Assembly: GCA_946902985.2 (NCBI GenBank) | Contig: OX336392.1 | Location: 462,670,693 to 462,734,692 of the forward strand | Source: Meconema thalassinum | Lineage: Eukaryota; Arthropoda; Insecta; Orthoptera; Tettigoniidae | Length of the DNA: 64,000 bases | Reading direction: 5' to 3' | Part shown: positions 1-9,395 of the stretch, one piece after another | Position numbering within the stretch: the stretch's first letter is position 1 | How the letters are laid out: every line of letters begins with the position of its first letter | The notes under the pieces: model-generated | What the model was told of the DNA's origin: nothing | What the model saw: only the letters and a program-made list of their open reading frames with translations | Databases searched by the model: none | Translations under genes and position numbers: made by a program

Positions 1-644
1 CCATTTCAGAAACACAGGGAGGAATAGGAAGATGAGATGTGTGGAGGGATATTTCCAATCTGATGATTAGTATAGTATGCACTTGCGTAAAAGACTACAA
101 TCAAGCCCTTTTCTCTCGACTGCTTTGAGCGAGAGGCCTACAAGTGAGAGAAGCACTATATTCATATTGCATTGTCTTGTAAAATTTGTAAATTATATGT
201 AGGCCTACTTGCCCCCCCAAAAAAAAAAAACCATATATCTTAATTTTATTTGTTTATTTCCTTCAAACCTTCCTCATTCATCTTATTTTATAAATAAGTT
301 GTTTTAAGATTTGTATATTGGGACTTTGAAAACACTCTCGGGAAAAATAGAATTAAAAAAGAAACACCCGCGGGAGAAAAAATAATTATAACAATGTGAT
401 TTACATTTCCACGTGACGTAGGCAATTCTAAAACTAAAATATGGAAACTTTTGTCAAAATACTTGGAAAAGTAACTACCTAACCTGAATATTTAGTAAAT
501 ATTAGTAATTTAAATGCCGCGCCATTTTGCGGTGCGTTGCACTCTCACCAGAGCGCAGGAAGGTGTAACAGCTGAGGATCGATATGAGAAAGTGATAACC
601 ATTGGTCTTATGGGAGCTTCACATTGTAGTGTTGTTCTTCCATG
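1..644. other. Gene-free AT-rich flank
   Basis: I see no coding exon, RNA gene or element terminus here. The stretch is AT-rich with a short homopolymer (C run followed by an A run near 211-229). It may be intronic or intergenic. If the exon at 14892-15164 belongs to a gene running leftward, this could lie inside its first intron, but nothing in the sequence proves that. Confidence 0.5.
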
Positions 645-791
645 GTGTAATGTTATACAGTGTAGGTATTACTACTAGTGGAGTGACACAGTGTGGTGCA
701 ATAGAACATAGTGTAATGTTATACAGTGTTGGTATTACTACTAGTGGAGTGGGGCAGTGTGGTGCAATAGCACATAGTGCAATGTTATACA
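645..791 (+). repeat. 66-bp satellite, left part
   Basis: Units start at 645, 711 and 777, a period of exactly 66 bp. Each begins GTGTAATGTTATACAG and carries the internal block ATTACTACTAGTGGAGTG. The third unit is cut after 15 bases by the I-like LINE and resumes at 6825. The units differ by only a few substitutions. The open frame across them is a by-product of the period being divisible by three. Confidence 0.9.
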
Positions 792-1092
792 TGATGATGA
801 TGATAATTGTTGTTTTAAGGGGCCTAACATCGAGGTTATCGGCCCCTAATGAAATGAAATGGCGTGAAATGAAAGGATGTAGATAAAAACAACTCACTGC
901 CATGGATGAAGCGAAAATGGTGTTTATAAAACAGACAGTGAGCCCCAAAAATTATGCCTTATTTGAATAAAAAGAATAAAAGGTGGATGGTAAAAAAGGA
1001 TAAAACAAATAAGGCATAGTGAACAATACAATACATAACACAATAAAAAACATAAAACAGATTTAACCAGAATTAAAAGTCGTAACAACACA
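792..1092 (-). other. 3' UTR and tail of I-like LINE
   Basis: In element orientation this is the sequence after ORF2. It finishes with a conserved block containing GTTAGGCCCCTTAAAACAAC and then TCA repeats. The same terminal block ends the short element at 56513-57259, and a diverged version appears near 28794-28835. Such shared ends are how LINE machinery recognises its own RNA and that of its parasites. An A-rich stretch (plus-strand T-poor) lies between 960 and 1100. Confidence 0.75.
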
Positions 1093-4000
1093 TTAAAACT
1101 TAAAAAAGTAACCACTCTCCCTCATGAACCGGATGACTAGGTCAGCTGACAGCCCGTCATCACGGAGAATAAGGGAGAGGGTATTAGGCAGTTTAAGAGT
1201 CCCTCGCAGATCAGCCAGATCCACACACTCCAAGAGAAGGTGTGCCACGGTTAGGTGGGCGCCGCAAGTACACACAGGAGGATCTTCTCTCTTTAGCAAG
1301 TGGGAGTGCGTAGCAATCCCATGGCCGATCCGGAGTCGACAGAGTACCACAGCTTCCTTCCGGAGAGATCGGAAGGAAGATTTCCACACCTTCGTTGTCT
1401 CCTTGATGCCTCTCAGTTTGTTGGGTGGAGGCGTGGCGACAGGATCGAATGCCGCAACTGAGAGCGCACATCACTAGCAGGCACCTTATACGGTAGCGAG
1501 GGCAGTGCGACTGCCTCTCTCGCCGCCTGATCAGCAAGCTCGTTTCCCGCAATACCTATGTGGCTAGGAAGCCACACAAAGGTCACCCCGGTTCCAGTGT
1601 TACGCGAACTGACGAGCTGGTCGTGCACACGCTGGACCAACGGGTGCTTCGGGAAACACACATCGATCGCCAGCAGCGCACTCAGAGAGTCAGTACACAC
1701 AAGAAAGTGCTGGTGATCGTCTGATAACGTGTACCGCAGAGCCTCTAAGATGGCATAGAGCTCCGCAGTGTACACGCTACAGGCCTCGGGAAGTGAAAAG
1801 AGAAACCGACGATCCTCAACCACAAATGCACAGCCTACTTTCTCGTTTACCCTCGAACCGTCCGTGAATACAAGCCCTGATCCCGGATACCGTGTCACCA
1901 CTGACTGGAACAGCCTCCGATGGACGGAGGAGTCCGTGTCCGACTTGGGGCCGGTGAGCAGATCCAGGATGATATCAGGGCGAGAGACCATCCACGGAGG
2001 GGCCTTGCTAGGTACTCGGACGATACAGGAGACAGAAGGAAATCGGAACTGACGGTATAAGTCATCCAAGCGAATCCCCGCCGGCCGAGTGGCTCGGGCG
2101 AGCACATCATACAGCCGGCGATTCGGATTGTAAAACAAACATGGATAGCTTGGATGAAGTGGCATCTGTCGAATAGTTGCAGCATAGGTCAGCAGTACTT
2201 GTTGGCGCCTCCGGTGTAAAGGAGGTACGCCAGCCTCGGCGAGCAAGCTGACGACTGAGCTAGTCCGAAAGGCACCCGTCGCCAGCCTCACACCGCCGTG
2301 GTGGACACTGTCCAGTTTAACAAGCACCGACTTACGGGCCGAACCATATGCTACACTGCCATAATCTAACCTAGATAAAATCAGTGACTTATAAAAACGC
2401 AGGAGCACCGCGCGGTCCGCCCCCCATGATGTGCCGCTAAGAAACCGCAACATGTTGAGTTTCTTAGCGCAGGCAGTTCCCACGTCAATTTCTGATCGAA
2501 AAGGAGCCCAAGGAACCGGTACGCAGCAACAACAGGTAAAGCTACATTGCCCAGATAAAGCTCAGGATCTGGATGGAGGGTGCACTTTCGGCAGAAATGG
2601 ACAACCGAGGACTTAGCGGTTGAGAATCTAAAGCCATGCTCCAGTGTCCAGCGTTCCACTCTCCGAATAGCTTGTAGTAGCTGTCGTTCAGCGACCGCCA
2701 TATTTTTCGCACTATAATGTAGAGCGAAGTCGTCTACATATAGCGACGGTACCACTGCTGGACCAGCAGCAGCGACTATACCATTTATGGCAATCGCAAA
2801 TAATGTTATGCCAAGCACCGATCCCTGTGGGACTCAGTTTTCCTGTATATGATATTGCGAATATGTCCTCCCTATTCGGACACGGAACAGGGGAAGGGAC
2901 AGAAAATTCACAATAAAAACCGGCAAGTTACCTCGGAATTTCCATTGATGCAGGGTAGAGAGGATGCCGTAACTCCAAGTGGTGTCATAGGCCTTCTCGA
3001 GGTCAAAGAAAACAGCGACTAGGTGCTGTCTCCGGAGAAAAGCGTCCTGTATGGCAGTCTCCAGGCGTACCAGATGGTCGTTGGTACACCGAGACGCCCT
3101 GAAACCACACTGGTATTCAGACAGGAGTCCCCGTTTCTCCAGGACCCACACTAGGCGCCGATTGACCATCCTCTCAAAGGGCTTGCACAAACCGTTAGTG
3201 AGACAAATAGGTCTGTAACTCCCTGTCAATTTGGGATCCTTATCGGGCTTCAGGATAGGTATAATGATACCTTCCTGCCATTGCGCTGGAAACACACCTT
3301 CCAACCAGATACGATTAAACATCCTGAGCAAATAGCGAATGCTCTTATCGTTAAGGTGTTTAAGCATCTGGTTGTGAATATTATCCGGGCCAGGAGACGT
3401 GTCCCTGCAGAGAGCCAGTGCTCCGCGGAGTTCCCACTCCGTAAAGGGCACGTTGTACTCCTCCGAAGCGCGGGAAGCAAAACTAAGATGGAAACGTTCC
3501 GCTTCGCGCTTCAGGGCCACGAAGGCAGGGTCATAGTTATCGGAACCGGATATATCCGCAAAATACGAGGCGAGATGGTTTGCAACGCGATAAGGATCTG
3601 TAACCAGTTCATTAGCAATGGAAATTCCCGGTACAGTAGAAGATGTCTGAATTCCCGAAATGCATCGTAGTTTAGTCCACACTTGAGAGGAGGGAGTATG
3701 TGCCGTAATAGAAGATTGTTTCTTACTCTGGCGAATAAGAATCCGTGCCTTGGCACGAAATTTCTTAAACGCCACCAAATTGGCCATGGTTGGACGCCGA
3801 CGGTAGTGCTTGTGAGCTCGACGACGGTCTCTTATTGCCGCTGCAATATCCTCTGTCCATCAAGGGACGAGTTTGTGACGAGGAGTCCCAGAAAAGGATG
3901 GGATGGACTCTTCGTCATCAACGCTCTGGCAACCAAGATCAACGAACACAGCTTGTTCTTGAAACGAGGGCCTATTTGCCCGATTAAGAACCCAACGACT

Positions 4001-4669
4001 GGGGAACTCCACGGGCGTCTGGGTCAGAAGGGGAAGAACGATCGGGAAATGGTCACTGTCACAGAGGTCGTCGTGTACATACCAACCAAATAGGGGGACC
4101 AGCTCACGGCTACACACACTCAAGTCAATGTGTGAGTACGTGCCGTGCGCTAAGCTAAAATGTGTAGCTTCCCCTGTATTTAATAGAGATAAATCCAACC
4201 CTTGAATTAGGCCCTCCACGTCCCTTCCTCTGGGGCAGGAAGATGGTGATCCCCATTGGGGGTGATGAGAGTTGAAATCACCCACGATTAGGAAAGGGAC
4301 TGGAAGTTGATCAACAAGATCTAAGACGTCATTAATATCAAGGGGCTGGTTCGGTGGAAGGTACACGTTACAAACAGTTGTCATAGCAGGCAAGGACACG
4401 CGAACTGCAGTAACTTCCAGAGGAGTGGCGAGTGGAAACTCCTCACTATAGCAGTCAGAGGGAACGAAGGTACAAACGCCCCCGGAAGCCCGGGCGGCGT
4501 CTTGTCGCTCTTTGGAGTATAGTCGGAAACCTCTCAGAACAGTCTCGTGATCAGGTCTGAGGTTTGTTTCCTGTAGGCAGACTATACTCGCTGAGTATTG
4601 GGCAATAAGCTGATGGAGTTCTGTCAAATGCCTGTCATAACTGTTACAATTCCACTGTAACAGTGCCAT
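1093..4669 (-). pseudogene. I-like LINE ORF2: APE, RT, RNase H
   Basis: It starts at the ATG at 4669. The APE domain shows QETN, GDFNSHHPQWG and the SDH catalytic triplet. The reverse transcriptase shows YRPICLTNG, FFDLEKAYD, VPQGSVLG and the active-site YVDD. The RNase H shows FTDGS, AELYAI, CTDSLSALLA and LPSHIGIAGNELAD. The C-terminal finger is CTCGAHLTVAHLLLEC. Lesions: an in-frame TGA just after HKLVP near 3860, an in-frame TGA just before VPQGSV near 2834, a frameshift near 2490 (after the RT palm), and another near 1400 before the C-terminal finger. Its normal role is to nick target DNA, reverse transcribe the LINE RNA in place and remove template RNA. All catalytic residues I looked for are still present, so decay appears recent. 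Confidence 0.9.
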
Positions 4670-5114
4670 TGTGTGAACTTAGGGAATAACGTGGAGCAGC
4701 AAGCTACTCCAACTTTGACTCTGGAGAATCTACAGTCACTACGTCGACTATAATCTCCATGCCCTCAGGCGAGGTCATGGAGTTTATCGACTCGGTGGAA
4801 GATTTCATAGACGCAGTTCGGCGGCGGGGGGATCTCCGTGGGGAGCGCGCAGATCTGGGGACCGAAACGTCCCCAGGCGCAGAAGCATCCGCAGGTGTTG
4901 GGGCGGTTTGGCTTCCCCTTTTTGGGAGAAAGGGAATGCGTAGTGCGGGGTCCCTTCTTACCCTTACCCGCCTCTTTAAGATATATAGATGGGTCAGGAG
5001 CCGAATTCCTGACCCTGGTCGACGATGCCGCCTCCGCCGGCTTCGGCGCGGCTTTCGCCGACCGTTTGGGTGGGGAGAAAGTCTTCGACTACCTCCCGAG
5101 TGGGGAGTAAGTCT

Positions 5115-6317
5115 TCAACTTCCTCCCCTGCGTGCGGGCGGAGCTGCCTTCGCTCGCACAGCCTTCGAGCTGGCCGAAGGTGGAGTTGAAGTCACCTTCG
5201 GGCTTTCCGTTATTATCATAGGTGCTGGCTTCGGAACAGGTAACTCAGTTGAAGGTTTCACAGCTGGTACAAAAGATGAGGTCGCCGGGACCAAATATGG
5301 TATTATGGCTCTATAATCAATCGTTGGAGAAGGCGAAATCGTGGTATGGTACTTCTTGCGGGCTTCCTGGTAGGTGAGACCATCCAGGGTTTTGATCTCC
5401 TGGATTTTCATCTCACTCAGGAAGACAGGGCAGTTCCTGTCCCGAGGAGAATGAAATCCAGGGCAATTAGTGCACTGATAAGGTGTTGTGCACTCTTCCG
5501 CTTCGTGTGGTACCTTACCGCATGTTCCGCAGATTGCGGGGCTCGAGCAACGGGATAACATGTGCCCGAACTTCTGGCACTTATAACACCTCATTGGTGG
5601 AGGGATATAAGGCCGTACGTCACAACGGTAGCTTGTAACCTTGACTTTCTCTGGGAGCACCGAAAGCTCAAAGGAAATAATGAAAGCACCAGTATCCACG
5701 ATTTGACCATTGACCTTGCGCGTAATGCGCCGGACATCAGTCACGTGACGGTGCTGCATATCCTCCTCGAGCTCCTCGTCAGTGTTCAGAATCAGGTCCC
5801 GGTGGAAAATAACTCCTCGGACCAGATTCAGGGACGTGTGCTTTTCCACTTTGACGGGAATGTCGCCAAAGTGGTCACATTGCAAAAGTCGTTCAACTTG
5901 CTCACCAGTCCTAGTCTTGAGCAACAAACTACCGTTCCTCATCTTTCGTACTTTCTCAAGCTCACCATAGACACCTTCTATGTGGCGAGAAAACAAAATA
6001 CTCTTTACCAGCTTGAAATCACCCCCATCTGTTCTGGTAGCTACCAGAAACTTGGGGGTGTTAGCACCCAGATTTTCACGCACAGATTGTTCCCAGGGGG
6101 TTGATCCCCGTAGGGAATCAAATGTTAAAGACTTGGGTGTAGGACCACCCTGGTTGGGGATTTTTCTTTTGGAACCCATGGCCAGATCATCCTCCCCGAA
6201 TGCCACCGACATCCGATCACGGGCTATCACAGTAGGCGCTACCCAGCCAGGGCAAGGCCCGCCTAGCTTGGAAGGCATTGCCCGGGGGTCCGATGTTTTA
6301 CAATGCCGTATCGGCAT
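5115..6317 (-). CDS. I-like LINE ORF1, Gag-like zinc-knuckle protein
   Basis: An open frame of 400 residues. A methionine at residue 47 (MGSKRKIPNQ) is a plausible alternative start because the first ~46 residues look unstructured. The middle (about residues 85-235) looks like an RNA-recognition-type Gag core. Three Cys/His knuckles follow at about 243-300: CYKCQKFGHMLSRC, then CGTCGKVPHEAEEC, then a looser CTNCPGFHSPRDRNC. The C-terminus is rich in Pro, Ala and Lys. ORF1 proteins of this type coat the LINE RNA. The frame is intact, unlike ORF2. ORF2 starts about 445 bases downstream in element orientation. Confidence 0.85.
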   Translation of the reverse strand: MPIRHCKTSDPRAMPSKLGGPCPGWVAPTVIARDRMSVAFGEDDLAMGSKRKIPNQGGPTPKSLTFDSLRGSTPWEQSVRENLGANTPKFLVATRTDGGDFKLVKSILFSRHIEGVYGELEKVRKMRNGSLLLKTRTGEQVERLLQCDHFGDIPVKVEKHTSLNLVRGVIFHRDLILNTDEELEEDMQHRHVTDVRRITRKVNGQIVDTGAFIISFELSVLPEKVKVTSYRCDVRPYIPPPMRCYKCQKFGHMLSRCSSPAICGTCGKVPHEAEECTTPYQCTNCPGFHSPRDRNCPVFLSEMKIQEIKTLDGLTYQEARKKYHTTISPSPTIDYRAIIPYLVPATSSFVPAVKPSTELPVPKPAPMIITESPKVTSTPPSASSKAVRAKAAPPARRGGS

Positions 6318-6629
6318 GTACCCCTTGGCATATACTGGATTTTACAGCTCAGACATTCGGCTGTGCGGGGACCTGCGTAGTCAGGCGGATATTACTGCAC
6401 GGGTACATGGCACACCCACCTGTCGGCGCGGCCAAGACCAGAACAGGCTTTCGAGCGTAGTCGCAAGCGTAAGTGGCCCATCCCCTAACAGCACGCACAT
6501 ATAGAAATTTTGGTTGCCAGACCCTGAAAGCAGTAACGGAAAGAAGTGCGATATAACCTAATGAGAGTTATACCGCACGGGTGTATGTCTTTTAGAGCTG
6601 TCAAACCCTCGAAAGGGGACCGTTCCAAG

Positions 6630-6824
6630 AAGCCCTTTTAGTCGCCTTTTACGACTGGCAGGGATTACCGTGGATGTATTCGCTTCCTCCCACCCACTGG
6701 GGGTACAATTCACAAAACAACGCGGAGTCCTTAAAGTATAGCCAAGGTCGCCCCTTTTAGTCGCCTCTTACGACAGGCAGGGGATACCGTGGGTGTATTC
6801 TAAACCCCCCACCCACAGGGGGGA
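6630..6824 (-). promoter_or_regulatory. Duplicated 5' leader module of I-like LINE
   Basis: Two related blocks lie head to tail: one at about 6632-6710 and one at about 6752-6824, offset by 119 bp. Both contain the TTTTAGTCGCC motif, a TTACGAC-GGCAGGG segment, ACCGTGG.TGTATTC and a C-rich end. LINEs of this kind start transcription from internal 5' sequences, so a repeated leader module could be a tandem promoter. This role is inferred. The duplication itself is visible. Confidence 0.55.
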
Positions 6825-6975
6825 CAATGTTATACAGTGTTGGTATTACTACTAGTGGAGTGGGCCAGAGTGGTGCAATAGCACATAGTGTAATGTTATA
6901 CAGTGTTGGTATTACTACTAGTGGAGTGACACAGTGTGGTGCAATAGCACATAGTGTAATATTATACAGTACTAC
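6825..6975 (+). repeat. 66-bp satellite, right part
   Basis: The interrupted satellite resumes at 6825 with the second copy of CAATGTTATACA. Further unit starts are at 6888 and 6954, so the 66-bp period is kept. The array ends shortly after 6970, where the repeat breaks into TACAGTACTACTCTAC. Together with the left part, about five units existed before the LINE inserted. Confidence 0.88.
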
Positions 6976-7089
6976 TCTACTACAGTACATGGAGCAGTGG
7001 TGATATCTTATATAGTATAGGCACTACAGTGTTACAGAATATATATAGTATGATCAAGTAGGGAGTGATAGAGGAGTAACACCTCTTTA

Positions 7090-9240
7090 AAAAACCCTGG
7101 TCCGGCTGGCCCGCCTGGTAGTACCTTGTTAGGGTCCCTTGCCAGGGTTACGGTGAAGTCCTCAACGGTACCTGCAGTGAAAGAGGTGAACTCTGGCTCA
7201 GTGTGGTTGGTGGAAGGAGCAGCCTATTGCTCAGGTTTAATAGGGCAAACTATTGTCCATAGTTATGATGGGCAGGTTTTGGCCCAACGGCAAAATGAGC
7301 AGAGGAGGAGCCAATCACTCTCATGGCTCCCAACGGTCATAGAGGCGGAAGAGGCCACGCCAGACGGACTGGCTGTAAAGGCGCACCTCAGTAGTACTTG
7401 AGTATGCAGCAGTTCGTTGCAGTCTCTGTGTTCGGTCCTGCATGTCTCATTCTTTGTGAGCGGCAGGATAAGGCTCAGAGATCATAGTGTATGGGTCTCA
7501 TCCCGGCAAGCCGAGATCCACCCTAAACAAATTCATGCCAGTGGCACTTCTTCCGAACGTCACTTTTCAAAGTCTAACGGCGATGGGATATGGACGGTGG
7601 GGGCAGGTTATGGGTGTAACTGGAAGCCCCTAGTTCGGACCTGCACGTTGGCAGCAGATGTGTGATGGTCGTCTTCCGGAGACTCTGTGACTACTCAGGA
7701 ATTCGGTCCTGCATCTGTGTTCGGGCAGGCCTATTTAGGATCACCGCTGCCCACCCCAAATGGGGACGTCCCTAGAAAAGGTGGGCTAAACATCGGGAGT
7801 CACAATCTTGGTCCGGCTGGGCAACCGCAATCAGCAGGTCACCCCTCATGCGGTCGAAACTCAAAAACAGTAAAGAATCACAAATTGATTATTGGATCAT
7901 GGAACATCAGAACCTTGCTTGATTTGGACAATAATGTTAGACCTGAGAGAAGGTCAGCTCTCGTAACCCACGAGGACCTGAGAGAATGTCAGCTCTCATA
8001 AACCACGAGTTATTAAGACTCAACGTTGACATTGCTGCTCTCAGTGAAACTAGGCTGTTTTCTGAAGGCAAGATTACTGAATCTGGTTCGCTGTGAAGAC
8101 CAAACTGGTAAATTATCACCAACTTACGCCCATTGCAATCAGCGAAAGGCTCATGATTCTCCGCATACCACTCTCAGGAGGTTCCTTTATGACATTCATC
8201 TCTGCCTATGCCCCTACCTTAGATTCTAATGATGAAGTAAAGGCTCAGTTCTATAATCAGCTAAGTGAAATCATCTCCAAGGTACCAGCTGCAGATAAAC
8301 TCTTGCTCCTCTGTGACTTCAATGCCAGAGTTGGGAAAGATCACAGGCTATGGAATAATGTGATGGGCAAACAGGGACTTGGAAAATGTAATCCCAATGG
8401 ACTGTTGCTTCTTGGTCTTTGTGCAGAACACGAACTTTTCATTACCAACACGCAGTTCCGACTACCTGACCGCTTCAAAACCACGTGGATGCATCCTCGT
8501 TCCATTACCCGGCAATGTGATAAGGACACTCTTATTACCAGAACAGCAAGGAATATAGACGATTGTTGGACAGATCATAAACTTCTTATATGTAAGCTCA
8601 GGATATCCATCAGACCTAAACCACCTAGGAACATCAAAAATTTGCCAAGAAAGAAGTTTAATACATCCAAACTTCAGGATGAATCCATGTACAAACATTT
8701 TGGAAACAGGATCGTCACCCAGTTATCAGAAAACCCAGTAACAAATGATATTCAGCAAGAATGGGCCACATTACAGAAGATTATCACACAGTCAGCTGAG
8801 GAAACCATTGGTTTTATAGTGCGGAAAAGACAAGACTGGTTTGATGACAACAATGAGGAAATTCTGTCTCTCATCAATGCCAAAAGGAATGCCTATCTTG
8901 CCCATCTTCAAGACCCAACTTCCAACAAAGAGAGATAAACTACTGGAACTCAAGGGTAAATGCCAGACGCAGATTAAAAATACTTGGTGGCAACAGAAGT
9001 CTCAGGAACTGCAGAGACTATCAGATGCTCGAGACTTGAGGAACTTCTATGCAGTACTCAAGGAAATATATGGACCATCTCGCTCATCATCAGGTACACT
9101 GAAAAGCCCAGATAATTCTACTACCTTTACTGATAGTCAAGAAATCTTGGAACGCTGGAAGGAGCACTTCTCCAATGACCCTGTCTCAGAAGCAATTAAA
9201 ATTAGAATGTTGAGTGGTGAAGACGCAGCTTTGGCTACTT
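7090..9240 (+). mobile_element. RTE-like LINE remnant, 3' part missing
   Basis: A long GC-richer leader (about 7090-7860) precedes a decayed APE endonuclease of the type found in RTE elements and often annotated as craniofacial development protein 2-like. The sequence GGTCCGGCTGG occurs twice in the leader, near 7100 and 7812. No reverse transcriptase follows. The recognisable sequence stops near 9240, about 150 bp short of a piggyBac insertion. LINE copies usually lose their 5' end, so loss of the 3' end here suggests a later deletion. Boundaries are approximate. Confidence 0.7.
7880..9240 (+). pseudogene. RTE-like APE endonuclease fragment
   Basis: Reading starts at KLIIGSWNIRTLLDLDNN. A 35-bp tandem duplication (units at 7941 and 7976) then breaks the frame, and RMSALINHELLRLNVDIAAL resumes in another frame with the catalytic glutamate of LSETRL. 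From 8093 a third open segment shows FISAYAP, LCDFNARVGKDHRLWNN, GKCNPNGLLLLGLCAEHEL, TWMHPRS and DCWTDHKL, the DFN and TDH active-site blocks. The usual stretch between MHPRS and DCWTDH is altered. Downstream sequence to 9240 matches the linker before the RT domain, with one further frame change near 8935. It is inactive. Confidence 0.82.
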
Positions 9241-9391
9241 CTAGTTGACCCAAGCACTTGGCCCATTGACATTAAAGACAATACTTTGGGGAAAAAGATA
9301 TTGAGTCATTTGCCGTTCGCTTTCAATTGAACAAACGAGAGACACACAAGGCATTTCGTGAATATGTTCTTGACAATTGTGAGCAACATGT
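9241..9391. other. Short spacer before piggyBac
   Basis: About 150 bp between the last recognisable LINE sequence and the TTAA at 9392. I see no motif in it. It may be the diverged continuation of the LINE or the original flank of the piggyBac insertion. Confidence 0.4.
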
Positions 9392-9395
9392 TTAA

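Larger units (their letters stand above)
792..6824 (-). mobile_element. Full-length I-like non-LTR retrotransposon
   Basis: A roughly 6.0-kb LINE on the minus strand, inserted into a 66-bp satellite unit. The 12-bp target duplication CAATGTTATACA is present at 780-791 and 6825-6836. In element orientation it has a 5' leader with a duplicated module, ORF1 with zinc knuckles, and ORF2 with APE endonuclease, reverse transcriptase, RNase H and a C-terminal zinc finger. The 3' UTR ends in a short TCA-repeat tail. An RNase H plus a short-repeat tail instead of poly(A) fits the I group of LINEs. ORF2 carries nonsense codons and frameshifts, so this copy is inactive. The clade assignment is an inference from domain order. 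Confidence 0.88.

Noticed and set aside
602..948. Open frames on both strands with repeated GITTSGV or TPLVVIPTLYN peptides
   Set aside because: They follow the 66-bp satellite, whose length is divisible by three, so stop-free frames arise automatically.
4759..6504. Plus-strand frames over the I-like LINE
   Set aside because: They are antisense shadows of ORF1 and ORF2, without domains of their own.
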